Notes under the pieces: model-generated
Databases searched by the model: none
Told to the model about the DNA's origin: nothing
Seen by the model: the letters and a program-made list of their open reading frames with translations, nothing else
Part shown: piece by piece, positions 1 through 5,912 of the stretch
Layout of the letters: each line of letters begins with the position of its first letter
Numbering within the stretch: position 1 is the first letter of the stretch
From: Saprospiraceae bacterium
GTDB lineage: Bacteria > Bacteroidota > Bacteroidia > Chitinophagales > Saprospiraceae
NCBI GenBank assembly: GCA_020437045.1
Contig: JAGQWV010000300.1
Coordinates: 1-6,518 of the forward strand
DNA length: 6,518 nucleotides
Direction of reading: 5' to 3'
Translations under genes and position numbers: made by a program

Positions 1-571
1 TGTTGATGGTGTTAATACCCACAGGGCTTTGCAACCAAATAGGACCACCATTAGGTTGAATTGTAAATCTGAGTTTATTATAGGTCTCATCTACCACATA
101 AAACTGATTGCCATTGAAGGCTTGAGAAGTACCGATAAACCAGCTTTGTGCGGTAGAGCGCATATAATATCGAGCCCATGAATTGGTGCCACCGGTGGTC
201 TGAGCCACGAAATGTGTAGTATTTGCGAAACTTCTGACTGGTCCGGCCACATCTAGGAGGTAACCACCTAGAGGAGAAGTTGTTCCGATGCCGACGCTGC
301 CACCATTAGGATTAAGTAAGGTGTGGGCACCATCGACACTGAAGTAGAGAGGAAGACCTGTTGCTGTCTTGTAATTGTATCCAGAAATTTTCAGATTAGA
401 TCCACTGCCGCTTTGTAGGACCAAGCTATTTCCAGATATGGTATCCGTGATTCTCTGTTGTGCACCAAATCCAATACCCTCCACCTGAAATCCAGTATTT
501 TGTGCGTGGGAATTAAATATGGTCAGAATAAAAGCTGCCGTCAACGGGAGGATGGTTTTGATGATTTTCAT
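1..571 (-). CDS. Exported protein with VGIGT..P motif, paralogue of its neighbour (partial, C-terminus outside window)
   Basis: An open frame runs from an ATG at 571 to the left edge, giving 190 residues with no stop. Residues 1-23 form a signal peptide: basic start (MKIIK), hydrophobic core, then SHAQ, suggesting cleavage after SHA. Residues 24-98 are a module nearly identical in pattern to the next gene upstream (GFGAQQRITDT, SGNSLV, GYNY, PLY, VDGA). Residues 93-100 read VGIGTTSP and 106-110 LDVAG, a signature frequent in Bacteroidota surface proteins related to phage-tail fibres, often preceding a C-terminal chaperone or adhesion region. Residues 111-190 are rich in aromatic and small residues, consistent with beta structure. 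The protein is probably secreted or on the cell surface; its exact function is unknown. It has its own 201-bp upstream region with a candidate regulator site, so it is likely transcribed separately. The C-terminal domain cannot be seen here. Confidence 0.85.
   Translation of the reverse strand, partial: MKIIKTILPLTAAFILTIFNSHAQNTGFQVEGIGFGAQQRITDTISGNSLVLQSGSGSNLKISGYNYKTATGLPLYFSVDGAHTLLNPNGGSVGIGTTSPLGGYLLDVAGPVRSFANTTHFVAQTTGGTNSWARYYMRSTAQSWFIGTSQAFNGNQFYVVDETYNKLRFTIQPNGGPIWLQSPVGINTIN
278..502 (-). repeat. Copy 1 of duplicated N-terminal coding module
   Basis: Codes for residues 24-98 of exported protein 1. Aligned by eye with residues 25-99 of the neighbouring exported protein, roughly 48 of 75 positions are identical, without gaps until the last few residues. 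The match stops around VGIGTTSP, after which the proteins diverge. It points to a tandem gene duplication or a shuffled N-terminal module. Confidence 0.75.
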
Positions 572-645
572 TCTGTTAGCAATTTAAAGATGATTATAAA
601 TAAATTGATTGCTGTGAATTTCGTGATCTTGCTAAAAAATTAAAA

Positions 646-661
646 TCACACAAAAGAGGGA
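646..661 (-). promoter_or_regulatory. Degenerate 7-2-7 dyad before exported protein 1 (candidate operator)
   Basis: Plus strand TCACACA-AA-AGAGGGA. One half-site is identical to a half-site before the response regulator gene; the other is degenerate (5 of 7). Compared with the minus-strand reading of that site (TCACACA-AA-TGAGTGA), 14 of 16 positions match. It lies 75 bp before the ATG at 571, and on the minus strand is followed after 3 bp by TAATTTTT (642-635), again a near match to TAnnTTTG. It overlaps by 3 bp another dyad at 659-674. Less certain than the other two copies taken alone. Confidence 0.4.
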
Positions 662-687
662 TTTTCTAAAATCCATTTGTTACAAAT
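659..687. repeat. Two adjacent perfect inverted repeats upstream of exported protein 1
   Basis: GGATTTT-CT-AAAATCC (659-674) is a perfect 7-2-7 inverted repeat, immediately followed by ATTTGT-T-ACAAAT (675-687), a perfect 6-1-6 inverted repeat. Together with the overlapping dyad at 646-661 they form a run of three symmetric elements. The spacers are too short for RNA hairpin terminators, so protein binding sites are more likely. The bound protein is unknown; AT-rich sequence raises the chance of coincidental symmetry. Confidence 0.5.
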
Positions 688-731
688 TTTAAGAGGGTGT
701 TTTCCTTTTGATAGTTTACTTTCGAACTAAG

Positions 732-767
732 AAATAAAAATCGGGAACGAATCAAAAATGAATCGTT
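732..767 (-). terminator. Possible intrinsic terminator after exported protein 2
   Basis: On the minus strand, 5 bp after the stop codon of the 303-aa gene, the arms at 767-759 and 754-746 (AACGATTCA and TGATTCGTT) can pair as 5+3 bp with one T-T mismatch around a TTTT loop. CCCGA follows, then TTTTTATTT (740-732). The stem is AT-rich and the T-tract is 5 nt from the stem, so this is a weak candidate. If real, it separates transcription of the two exported-protein genes. Confidence 0.35.
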
Positions 768-772
768 GGATG

Positions 773-1684
773 CTATTGAGATCTCGCTGACTTGAGTAAA
801 GGCGCTAAATAATCTTCTGATTTGTCATAGCCTTTGGGATAAAGATAAGTGCCCACATCTTCCCCTGATTTATCTTTTTCGACCTGAATACGATGGTCGC
901 GTGCATATGGATCATTTCGAATGCCGGTGACCATCCAGCTTATTTTGGTGAAGGGTTTGCTGGAGGTGATTTCAAATCTATTATTTCGTATTTCTTTAGA
1001 AATATAATTCTCGGCATATTGACCTACGCATGTCAATTGATAGCGGAAATCCATGTTTAATGTCTCAAACCACTCTGGTAGGACGACCTCGGCAAGCCCC
1101 TGTGCGTCTGTGGTGACTACACCATCGTAGATGTTTTTCATGTCCGGGGATTCCACAAAAGAATGCAGTAGATATTTATTCTGCGGATCGAGTGGATGAT
1201 CTATCATAAACGCTCCAGAAGATTTAGTAAGCCGGCCATTAATGTGGGTGGCACCATTAAAGTAACCGGCATATCCTCCTTCTGTTGAGAGGTTATGTCC
1301 AAAAATGGCAACACCTAGACCAAGTGCCGCACCATATACACCATAGTCTCCCTCAATGGTTGCCGCGTAAACCGATGTTGGTCTTGTGGTCTGACCAATG
1401 AACAGTCTTCCACCTCCACTGTTGATGTGGGTGTCTGCACCATCGACACCGATATAAAGAGGTTGGGCGGCACCGGTATTATAGTTATATCCGGTTACTT
1501 TTAAATTGGCGGCTTCACCACTTTGAAAAACCAAGCTATTACCGGATACGGTGTCGGTGATTCGTTGTTGGGCACCAAAACCAGTTCCTTCGATTTGCAA
1601 TCCGATATTCTGGGCTCCCAAAGTCAATGCACCCAGGATCATCATCAGGAGGATGGCCTCACACCTTTGTTTCAAGATTTTCAT
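773..1684 (-). CDS. Exported protein with conserved C-terminal domain of unknown function
   Basis: 303 residues from the ATG at 1684. The frame also allows a start at 1741, but the extra 19 residues would bury the signal peptide and would place the start inside a dyad (1734-1749). The shorter start matches the paralogue downstream, which also begins MKI. Residues 1-24 are a signal peptide (KILKQR, hydrophobic core, LTLGAQ). Residues 25-99 are the module shared with the downstream exported protein. Residues 112-145 carry YGVYG and GYAGYFNG repeats typical of fibrous or beta-helical surface proteins. Residues 153-270 match, from memory, a widespread uncharacterised domain: KSSGAFMIDHPLDP, NKYLLHSFVESPDMKN, LPEWFE, DFRYQLT, SWMVTGIR and HRIQVE. 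The tail is charged (KDKSGED). No catalytic motif is recognised. Position just after a response regulator and behind a dyad suggests it is an output of that two-component system; this is inference. Confidence 0.87.
   Translation of the reverse strand: MKILKQRCEAILLMMILGALTLGAQNIGLQIEGTGFGAQQRITDTVSGNSLVFQSGEAANLKVTGYNYNTGAAQPLYIGVDGADTHINSGGGRLFIGQTTRPTSVYAATIEGDYGVYGAALGLGVAIFGHNLSTEGGYAGYFNGATHINGRLTKSSGAFMIDHPLDPQNKYLLHSFVESPDMKNIYDGVVTTDAQGLAEVVLPEWFETLNMDFRYQLTCVGQYAENYISKEIRNNRFEITSSKPFTKISWMVTGIRNDPYARDHRIQVEKDKSGEDVGTYLYPKGYDKSEDYLAPLLKSARSQ
1388..1612 (-). repeat. Copy 2 of duplicated N-terminal coding module
   Basis: Codes for residues 25-99 of the 303-aa exported protein, the partner of the module at 278-502. 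The shared core is GFGAQQRITDT, SGNSLV, NLK, GYNY, PLY and VDGA. The DNA has diverged at many third codon positions while the protein is kept, so the duplication is not recent and the module appears to be under purifying selection. Confidence 0.75.
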
Positions 1685-1733
1685 TAAACCTGGTTTTGTA
1701 AGGAAAATTAGGACATCAGTGAAAAATAGACAA

Positions 1734-1749
1734 TCACTCAAGTGAGTGA
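1734..1749 (-). promoter_or_regulatory. Perfect 7-2-7 dyad before exported protein 2 (candidate operator)
   Basis: Plus strand TCACTCA-AG-TGAGTGA is a perfect inverted heptamer pair with a 2-bp spacer, centred about 57 bp before the ATG at 1684. On the minus strand it is followed after 5 bp by TATTTTTC (1728-1721), which matches TAnnTTTG except at the last base. No TTG is found at the expected -33 spacing, so the dyad may stand in for the -33 element as an activator site, or may block the promoter. It lies in the 82-bp gap after the response regulator gene. With a 2-bp loop it is unlikely to be a terminator. Confidence 0.55.
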
Positions 1750-1766
1750 ATTCCTATTTGGAAAGG

Positions 1767-2393
1767 TCAAATAATATGCTCGCGCAAGGCTTTGGCGATC
1801 GCTTCCTTTCCGCAATTAACATGGAGTTTGTGGTAGATGTTTTTGAGATGAGATCGGGTGGTATCGAATGAAATAAAAAGCTCTGAGGATATCATTTTAC
1901 TGCTGAATCCCTTTCCCAGAAGCGTTAGAACTTCCATTTCCCTAGCCGTAAGGTTGTAAATGTTTGTCGACTTTTGTTTGAAGGAGTCCAGAACTTTTCT
2001 TGCCACACTTGGCGACAATGGAGCTCCTCCGTCCAATACTTCCTGGATGGCATCAAACAGTTTGGAAGGTGCGGTTTTTTTCAGAATATAACCATTTGCA
2101 CCAGCACATAGGCACTGGAATAATTTATCATTGTCTTCGAATACCGTATACATAATGACGGAAGTCTCTGGTCTGGTCTCTTTGACCACTCGAACTCCTT
2201 CGATGCCACTTTGTCCCGGCATATCAATATCCATGAGAACGACATCTGGTGTGAAGGATCTCACAATTTCAGTTGCGTTCAAGCAATCACCATAATCCCC
2301 ACAAACCTCAAATAGAGGTTGGCACTGTAAGAGGAAAGCTAATGATTGCCGAAGTCGATCATTATCCTCAAATATGACGATTCTCACAGGCAT
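1767..2393 (-). CDS. Two-component response regulator, NarL/FixJ (LuxR) family
   Basis: 208 residues, the usual length for NarL-type regulators. Receiver domain is residues 3-120: acidic pair E9/D10, phospho-acceptor D55 in LMDIDMPG, switch residue T83 in MYT, and conserved lysine K105 in LKK. A short linker follows (about 121-145), then a LuxR/GerE helix-turn-helix at about 147-205, starting LTAREMEVL and continuing GFSSKMISSELFIS and TRSHLKNIYHKL. All key receiver residues are present, so phosphorylation control should be intact. It lies 55 bp downstream of the propeller histidine kinase on the same strand, the usual arrangement for a cognate HisKA_3 kinase and NarL-type partner. The gap contains a 7-2-7 dyad that recurs before both exported-protein genes, so the protein may regulate its own synthesis and those genes. 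The signal sensed and the regulon are not known. Confidence 0.96.
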   Translation of the reverse strand: MPVRIVIFEDNDRLRQSLAFLLQCQPLFEVCGDYGDCLNATEIVRSFTPDVVLMDIDMPGQSGIEGVRVVKETRPETSVIMYTVFEDNDKLFQCLCAGANGYILKKTAPSKLFDAIQEVLDGGAPLSPSVARKVLDSFKQKSTNIYNLTAREMEVLTLLGKGFSSKMISSELFISFDTTRSHLKNIYHKLHVNCGKEAIAKALREHII

Positions 2394-2432
2394 CTTTCAG
2401 ATAAAGCTAGAATATTTAAATTAGAAATTATT

Positions 2433-2448
2433 TCACTCATTTGTGTGA
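2433..2448 (-). promoter_or_regulatory. 7-2-7 dyad before the response regulator gene (candidate operator)
   Basis: Plus strand TCACTCA-TT-TGTGTGA, an inverted repeat with 6 of 7 positions symmetric around a 2-bp spacer. It abuts the kinase stop codon (2449-2451) and lies 40 bp before the regulator ATG. On the minus strand it is followed after 2 bp by TAATTTCT (2430-2423), a partial match to a -7 box. A second -7-like sequence, TAGCTTTA, is at 2409-2402. The same heptamer pair occurs before both exported-protein genes. The 7-2-7 geometry is that known for NarL-type regulators, so autoregulation is plausible. Confidence 0.5.
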
Positions 2449-5313
2449 TTATTCTTTTAAGGGTAAGGTGATTTCAATGGCAGTTCCATGATTAAATTTA
2501 GAATCGATGGAGATTGTGCCCTTCCATTTACGCGTTCGCTGTTCAATATTCCTGAGTCCATTTCCATGGGAATTATTAGTTCTTAGAAATCCCTTGCCAT
2601 TATCCTTTATCGAGAGTCGTAGCACCGAGGTAATCAAGTGTACCTCTATGTATACTTCTTGTGCGTCAGCATGTCTGCAAATATTGTTCAGTATTTCTTT
2701 GTACATCAAAAAGATATCCCGGCGCTGTTCCATATTTAATGTTCGACTTTTAAATTTTTCATCAATATGGAGATGATATTTAATATTGGATCCATCAAAT
2801 AACTCAGAAGTGTACCGGCGCATCCGGGCCAGGGTTTCTTCGAGTGAATCATTCTGACTGTTTACACTCCAAATGATATCATCCATTGCTTGTGCAGATC
2901 CTTGTACCTCTTCTTTGATTCGTATGAGGAAATTTTCTACGGTCTGTGGTTGATCCAGGTGCCTTTGACTTAATTCAGATAAGATATTAATGTTAGTAAG
3001 AGACGATCCTATATCATCATGCAGATCAGTGGCTATTTTGTCCCTTGCTTTTTGCCATTTCAGCATTTGATTAATACGATACTGATAGATCGAAAGCAAT
3101 ATCAGGAAGAGAACGAAAATTATAATTGAATAAAACCACCAGGTCTTCCAATAGGGAGGACTAATAATAAAATCAAAGTTGGCGGCATCACCCGGGAGAT
3201 TATTGAGTCCATATGCCTTTACTGCAAATTGATATCGTCCTGGTTCGAGACCAGAGTAAGAAATATTGTGAAGGTTTTTCGGAATGCTCCACCTGGTGTC
3301 AGTTGCTCCTAGAAGTCGATAACTATAGAGTATAGCTTTTTCATTGAGAAAAGAAGGAACACTAAATTCAAAAGTAATGCTACCCAGTTTGTAATTTAAT
3401 AAAGGTGGTCCAGTCTTGATGTCAAGATCTTGATTGCCTGCGGTTGCAGAGGAGATAGAAACTCTCGGTACCGTAAGTGTATCCACTTTGTCATCATGAA
3501 ATCGTACAAGACCGGAAAATCCACCAAACCACAGATAATCATTTTTACTAGCAACAATGCTATATAATTCACCAAAAAAATTATTTAACCGACTAAAATT
3601 GAAAATTCGATATCCGTCAGGTTCCGGTATTAATTTATTAAGTCCATTGTGGGTTCCTACCCAAATATTTTCGTTTTCATCTTGAGCGAAACATGAAACC
3701 CAATTTGAACTCAGACCATTGGTCTTGTCATATTGTAATATTGACCAAGCTCCATTATTATTTTGATTGAGGCGGATCACACCATTATATCTCGTGCCTA
3801 TCCAATAATTTCTATTGTTATCAATAAAGAAACTTCGAATATGCAAGTTGTTTATAACCTTAGAGAATTCAGAAATTTCGGTTTCTATGGTACTAGAAGA
3901 ATAATCTAATTTGATACGGAATAATCCAGACTCCCAGGTACCTGCCCAGAGAAAACCTTCATGGTCCAGGTTCATACAGGTGATGCGTTGGTCTAAGGCA
4001 AGATGCGTAATGGACCCGTCCGGCGGCTTTACAAAAATGCCATTAAAACTGCTTAGAAAGATATTATTCCTTGAATCGACTTCAGCCTGGGTGTAATTCC
4101 TTTCGATAGTAGATACTAACTGAAGGGCATGTTCATTCTGTTCCGGAATGACGAGGATCCCTGCATTTGCAATGGCCAATATCGCTGGTTTACCGGGATC
4201 TTTCTCAATAGATTGATAGACTCCCACTGGTCCAAAAGGTTTACAGGTAATGTCCGTGGCTCCCATTTTGAAGATGTTAGTGCTATTATTAAAATAGACA
4301 TCATCGAATTCCCCTATGGTAAGATGTGATACATTCTCGATGAAGGTGCCATCTTCATGCATAATAAATTTGAAGTCGTTTTTCATGACCAATTTAACCA
4401 GGCCTAGTTGGGAACAAGACCAAATGTTTTTTTCCCGATCTTGAAAAAGACCAGTGACCAGATTGGTTGGCAATCCATTTCTGGTGGTAAATATTTGACT
4501 ACTGCCTGGACTTGAAATACGAATTAGACCTTGTAGCGTACTTAGCCAATAATTACCATCTACATCTTCAAATAATTGGTATATATCTTTGTCTTTTAAC
4601 AGGTGGCTTTGAAAGCTTTCGGGTAAAGGGTAGAACGCTACAGTACTGTTTTTTTTCTGAACTCTATTTAATAATCTTAAAATATTGTGACCACAAAGCC
4701 AAATATTATTTTCCCGATCGACGGAGATCGACTGATATACTTGCTGAGTTTTATCGGTGGCAAAGACTTGAAAATTTTTGTCAAGAATTACTGCGTTAAA
4801 ATCCGAATCAAGGATAATAAATAGTGAATCATTTATTTTTGCAAAATCCTGGACACTTTTAAATGTCTGATGATGCTCACTGTAAAATTTTTTATTTTTA
4901 AAAATTAAAATACCCAGATCATCAGTTATGGCATAGGTGGCACTTCCTGATTTAATAAATTTATTAACCGTTATTGAATCTGTAAGTGGTGTAGATAATT
5001 GATTGTCTACAATGACGTCGATGTGATGATTGTTTTCAGCTACATAAATGGTCTGATCGTCATCTATGTAAAGATCGTTTATTAAATCAAATGTGAGGCC
5101 CGTAGAGGAGCTATAATTGGTAAACTTATGACCATTATATTTGCTCAGCCCTTCCCAAGTCGCTATCCAGATGAATCCTTCTGTGTCTTGGGTTATTTTT
5201 CTGATTTGGTTGGCAACAAGACCATCTTGTATCGAATAAGTCTCGAAAATTGACTGTTGAGCAGTTGATGAAGTGAGGAAAAATAAAAAGGAAATTACCA
5301 ATATTGATCTCAT
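2449..5313 (-). CDS. Periplasmic beta-propeller sensor histidine kinase (Reg_prop / Y_Y_Y / HisKA_3 / HATPase_c)
   Basis: 954 residues. Signal peptide at 1-19 (MRSILVISFLFF..STAQ). Residues 20 to about 615 form a large periplasmic sensor built of two-component-regulator propeller repeats, visible as [I/L/Y]W.[A/G/S]T...GL.[R/K] units near 44-58, 250-264, 291-306, 449-466, 498-514, 544-560 and 590-605, with degenerate ones near 198-214 and 412-428. A Y_Y_Y domain covers about 640-716 (YSYRLLG, RWS, YSGLEPGRYQFAVKAYG). One membrane helix lies at about 725-743. The cytoplasmic kinase follows: HisKA_3 H-box ATDLHDDIGSSL with phospho-acceptor H765, the DDIIWSVN motif at 811-818, HATPase N-box with N876/N877, DNGKG at 904-908 and G2 box GNGL at 917-920. 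Unlike hybrid HTCS proteins it ends after the ATPase domain, with no receiver or AraC domain, so its output passes to the separate NarL-type regulator next door. The ligand is unknown; no SusC/SusD or glycoside hydrolase genes are visible nearby. Confidence 0.96.
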   Translation of the reverse strand: MRSILVISFLFFLTSSTAQQSIFETYSIQDGLVANQIRKITQDTEGFIWIATWEGLSKYNGHKFTNYSSSTGLTFDLINDLYIDDDQTIYVAENNHHIDVIVDNQLSTPLTDSITVNKFIKSGSATYAITDDLGILIFKNKKFYSEHHQTFKSVQDFAKINDSLFIILDSDFNAVILDKNFQVFATDKTQQVYQSISVDRENNIWLCGHNILRLLNRVQKKNSTVAFYPLPESFQSHLLKDKDIYQLFEDVDGNYWLSTLQGLIRISSPGSSQIFTTRNGLPTNLVTGLFQDREKNIWSCSQLGLVKLVMKNDFKFIMHEDGTFIENVSHLTIGEFDDVYFNNSTNIFKMGATDITCKPFGPVGVYQSIEKDPGKPAILAIANAGILVIPEQNEHALQLVSTIERNYTQAEVDSRNNIFLSSFNGIFVKPPDGSITHLALDQRITCMNLDHEGFLWAGTWESGLFRIKLDYSSSTIETEISEFSKVINNLHIRSFFIDNNRNYWIGTRYNGVIRLNQNNNGAWSILQYDKTNGLSSNWVSCFAQDENENIWVGTHNGLNKLIPEPDGYRIFNFSRLNNFFGELYSIVASKNDYLWFGGFSGLVRFHDDKVDTLTVPRVSISSATAGNQDLDIKTGPPLLNYKLGSITFEFSVPSFLNEKAILYSYRLLGATDTRWSIPKNLHNISYSGLEPGRYQFAVKAYGLNNLPGDAANFDFIISPPYWKTWWFYSIIIFVLFLILLSIYQYRINQMLKWQKARDKIATDLHDDIGSSLTNINILSELSQRHLDQPQTVENFLIRIKEEVQGSAQAMDDIIWSVNSQNDSLEETLARMRRYTSELFDGSNIKYHLHIDEKFKSRTLNMEQRRDIFLMYKEILNNICRHADAQEVYIEVHLITSVLRLSIKDNGKGFLRTNNSHGNGLRNIEQRTRKWKGTISIDSKFNHGTAIEITLPLKE

Positions 5314-5363
5314 TGCAAATCAGAAGCATAATGAAGAATCAAGTCCATCTCCAAATCATTACT

Positions 5364-5393
5364 CAAAATAAGTCTACCCATTCAATAAATCAA
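5364..5393 (-). promoter_or_regulatory. Candidate Bacteroidota-type promoter for the sensor kinase gene
   Basis: Read on the minus strand, TTG (5393-5391) is followed by 19 bp and then TTATTTTG (5371-5364), which differs at one position from the Bacteroidota -7 consensus TAnnTTTG. The 19-bp spacing matches the TTG-N19-TAnnTTTG pattern described for this phylum. It lies about 50 bp before the kinase ATG at 5313, giving a plausible short leader. It suggests that the kinase is transcribed independently of the OsmC gene. Short degenerate motifs occur by chance, so confidence is moderate. Confidence 0.45.
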
Positions 5394-5430
5394 GACCAGC
5401 GATTCTCTTTTTTAAGGATGATGGAGTGAC

Positions 5431-5904
5431 TTATTCTACAATTACCTTTCCTTTGTGGTTAACGTTAAAATTGCAAGAGTTGGCAATAAAGCAAAGTCTG
5501 TTTGCTTTTGAATGAATGCGATCGATTTGCTCGACATCGTGACTTGATGCAATCGTTACCTCCGGTCTCAAAGTGACTTCGGTAAAATGACCACCTCCAT
5601 CTAGCGATTCTTTCATGATGCCGATCGCATGGTCATGATATTTCTTTACAATGATACCATCAGCAGAACACAGATGGAGGAACCAAAGCATATGACATTG
5701 TGATAAAGACGCAACGAAGAGTTCTTCCGGATTATATCGGGCTGCATCTCCACGAAAGGAAGGATCGGAAGAAGCGTAAATGGTGGATTTATTACCACTT
5801 CTGACTTCATGGTCACGGGAATAACCGGTGTAGGAACTGGTGCCTGAACCCCGGTTTCCTGTCCATTCTATATCAACCTCATACAAATGGCTTTTTTCTT
5901 TCAT
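5431..5904 (-). CDS. OsmC/Ohr-family protein (probable thiol-dependent peroxidase)
   Basis: 157 residues, normal length for the OsmC family. Family members are cytosolic and reduce organic hydroperoxides through two cysteines. Here the first is C70 in the helix motif NPEELFVASLSQCHMLW (residues 58-74) and the second is C138 in RLCFIANSC, with a further C144. The N-terminal part contains the typical GTSSYTGYSRDH and SDPSFRGDAARYNP stretches of the subgroup related to general OsmC rather than classical Ohr. The substrate cannot be told from sequence. The start codon lies 8 bp after the DUF1501 stop codon, so the two are probably cotranscribed. No Shine-Dalgarno sequence is seen, as usual in Bacteroidota. 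Downstream there is a 117-bp gap without a clear hairpin terminator before the kinase gene. Confidence 0.93.
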   Translation of the reverse strand: MKEKSHLYEVDIEWTGNRGSGTSSYTGYSRDHEVRSGNKSTIYASSDPSFRGDAARYNPEELFVASLSQCHMLWFLHLCSADGIIVKKYHDHAIGIMKESLDGGGHFTEVTLRPEVTIASSHDVEQIDRIHSKANRLCFIANSCNFNVNHKGKVIVE

Positions 5905-5912
5905 CGCGGTAA

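Noticed and set aside
458..643. Short open frame on the plus strand over the start of exported protein 1
   Set aside because: It overlaps the signal peptide and module of the minus-strand gene antisense, and the encoded peptide has no recognisable features; the minus-strand frame is supported by a paralogue.
784..799. TCGCTGA-CT-TGAGTAA, a weak fourth copy of the 7-2-7 dyad
   Set aside because: It lies inside the last codons of exported protein 2, is degenerate in both halves (5 of 7 and 6 of 7), and has no gene start close downstream; chance is the simplest explanation.
1685..1741. Longer start at 1741 for the 303-aa exported protein
   Set aside because: It adds 19 residues before an otherwise normal signal peptide and would place the start codon inside the perfect dyad; the paralogue begins at the position matching 1684.
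1752..1764. TTCC/GGAA inverted repeat just after the response regulator stop codon
   Set aside because: Only a 4-bp stem without a T-tract; too weak for a terminator.
4512..4799. 95-codon plus-strand open frame opposite the kinase propeller
   Set aside because: It is antisense to clear propeller repeats of the kinase, has no recognisable domain, and is best explained as a shadow frame.
5359..5374. Heptamer-like TTACTCA before the kinase gene
   Set aside because: Only one half-site resembles the motif and the opposite half matches at about one position; the kinase start is better explained by the TTG-N19-TTATTTTG promoter.
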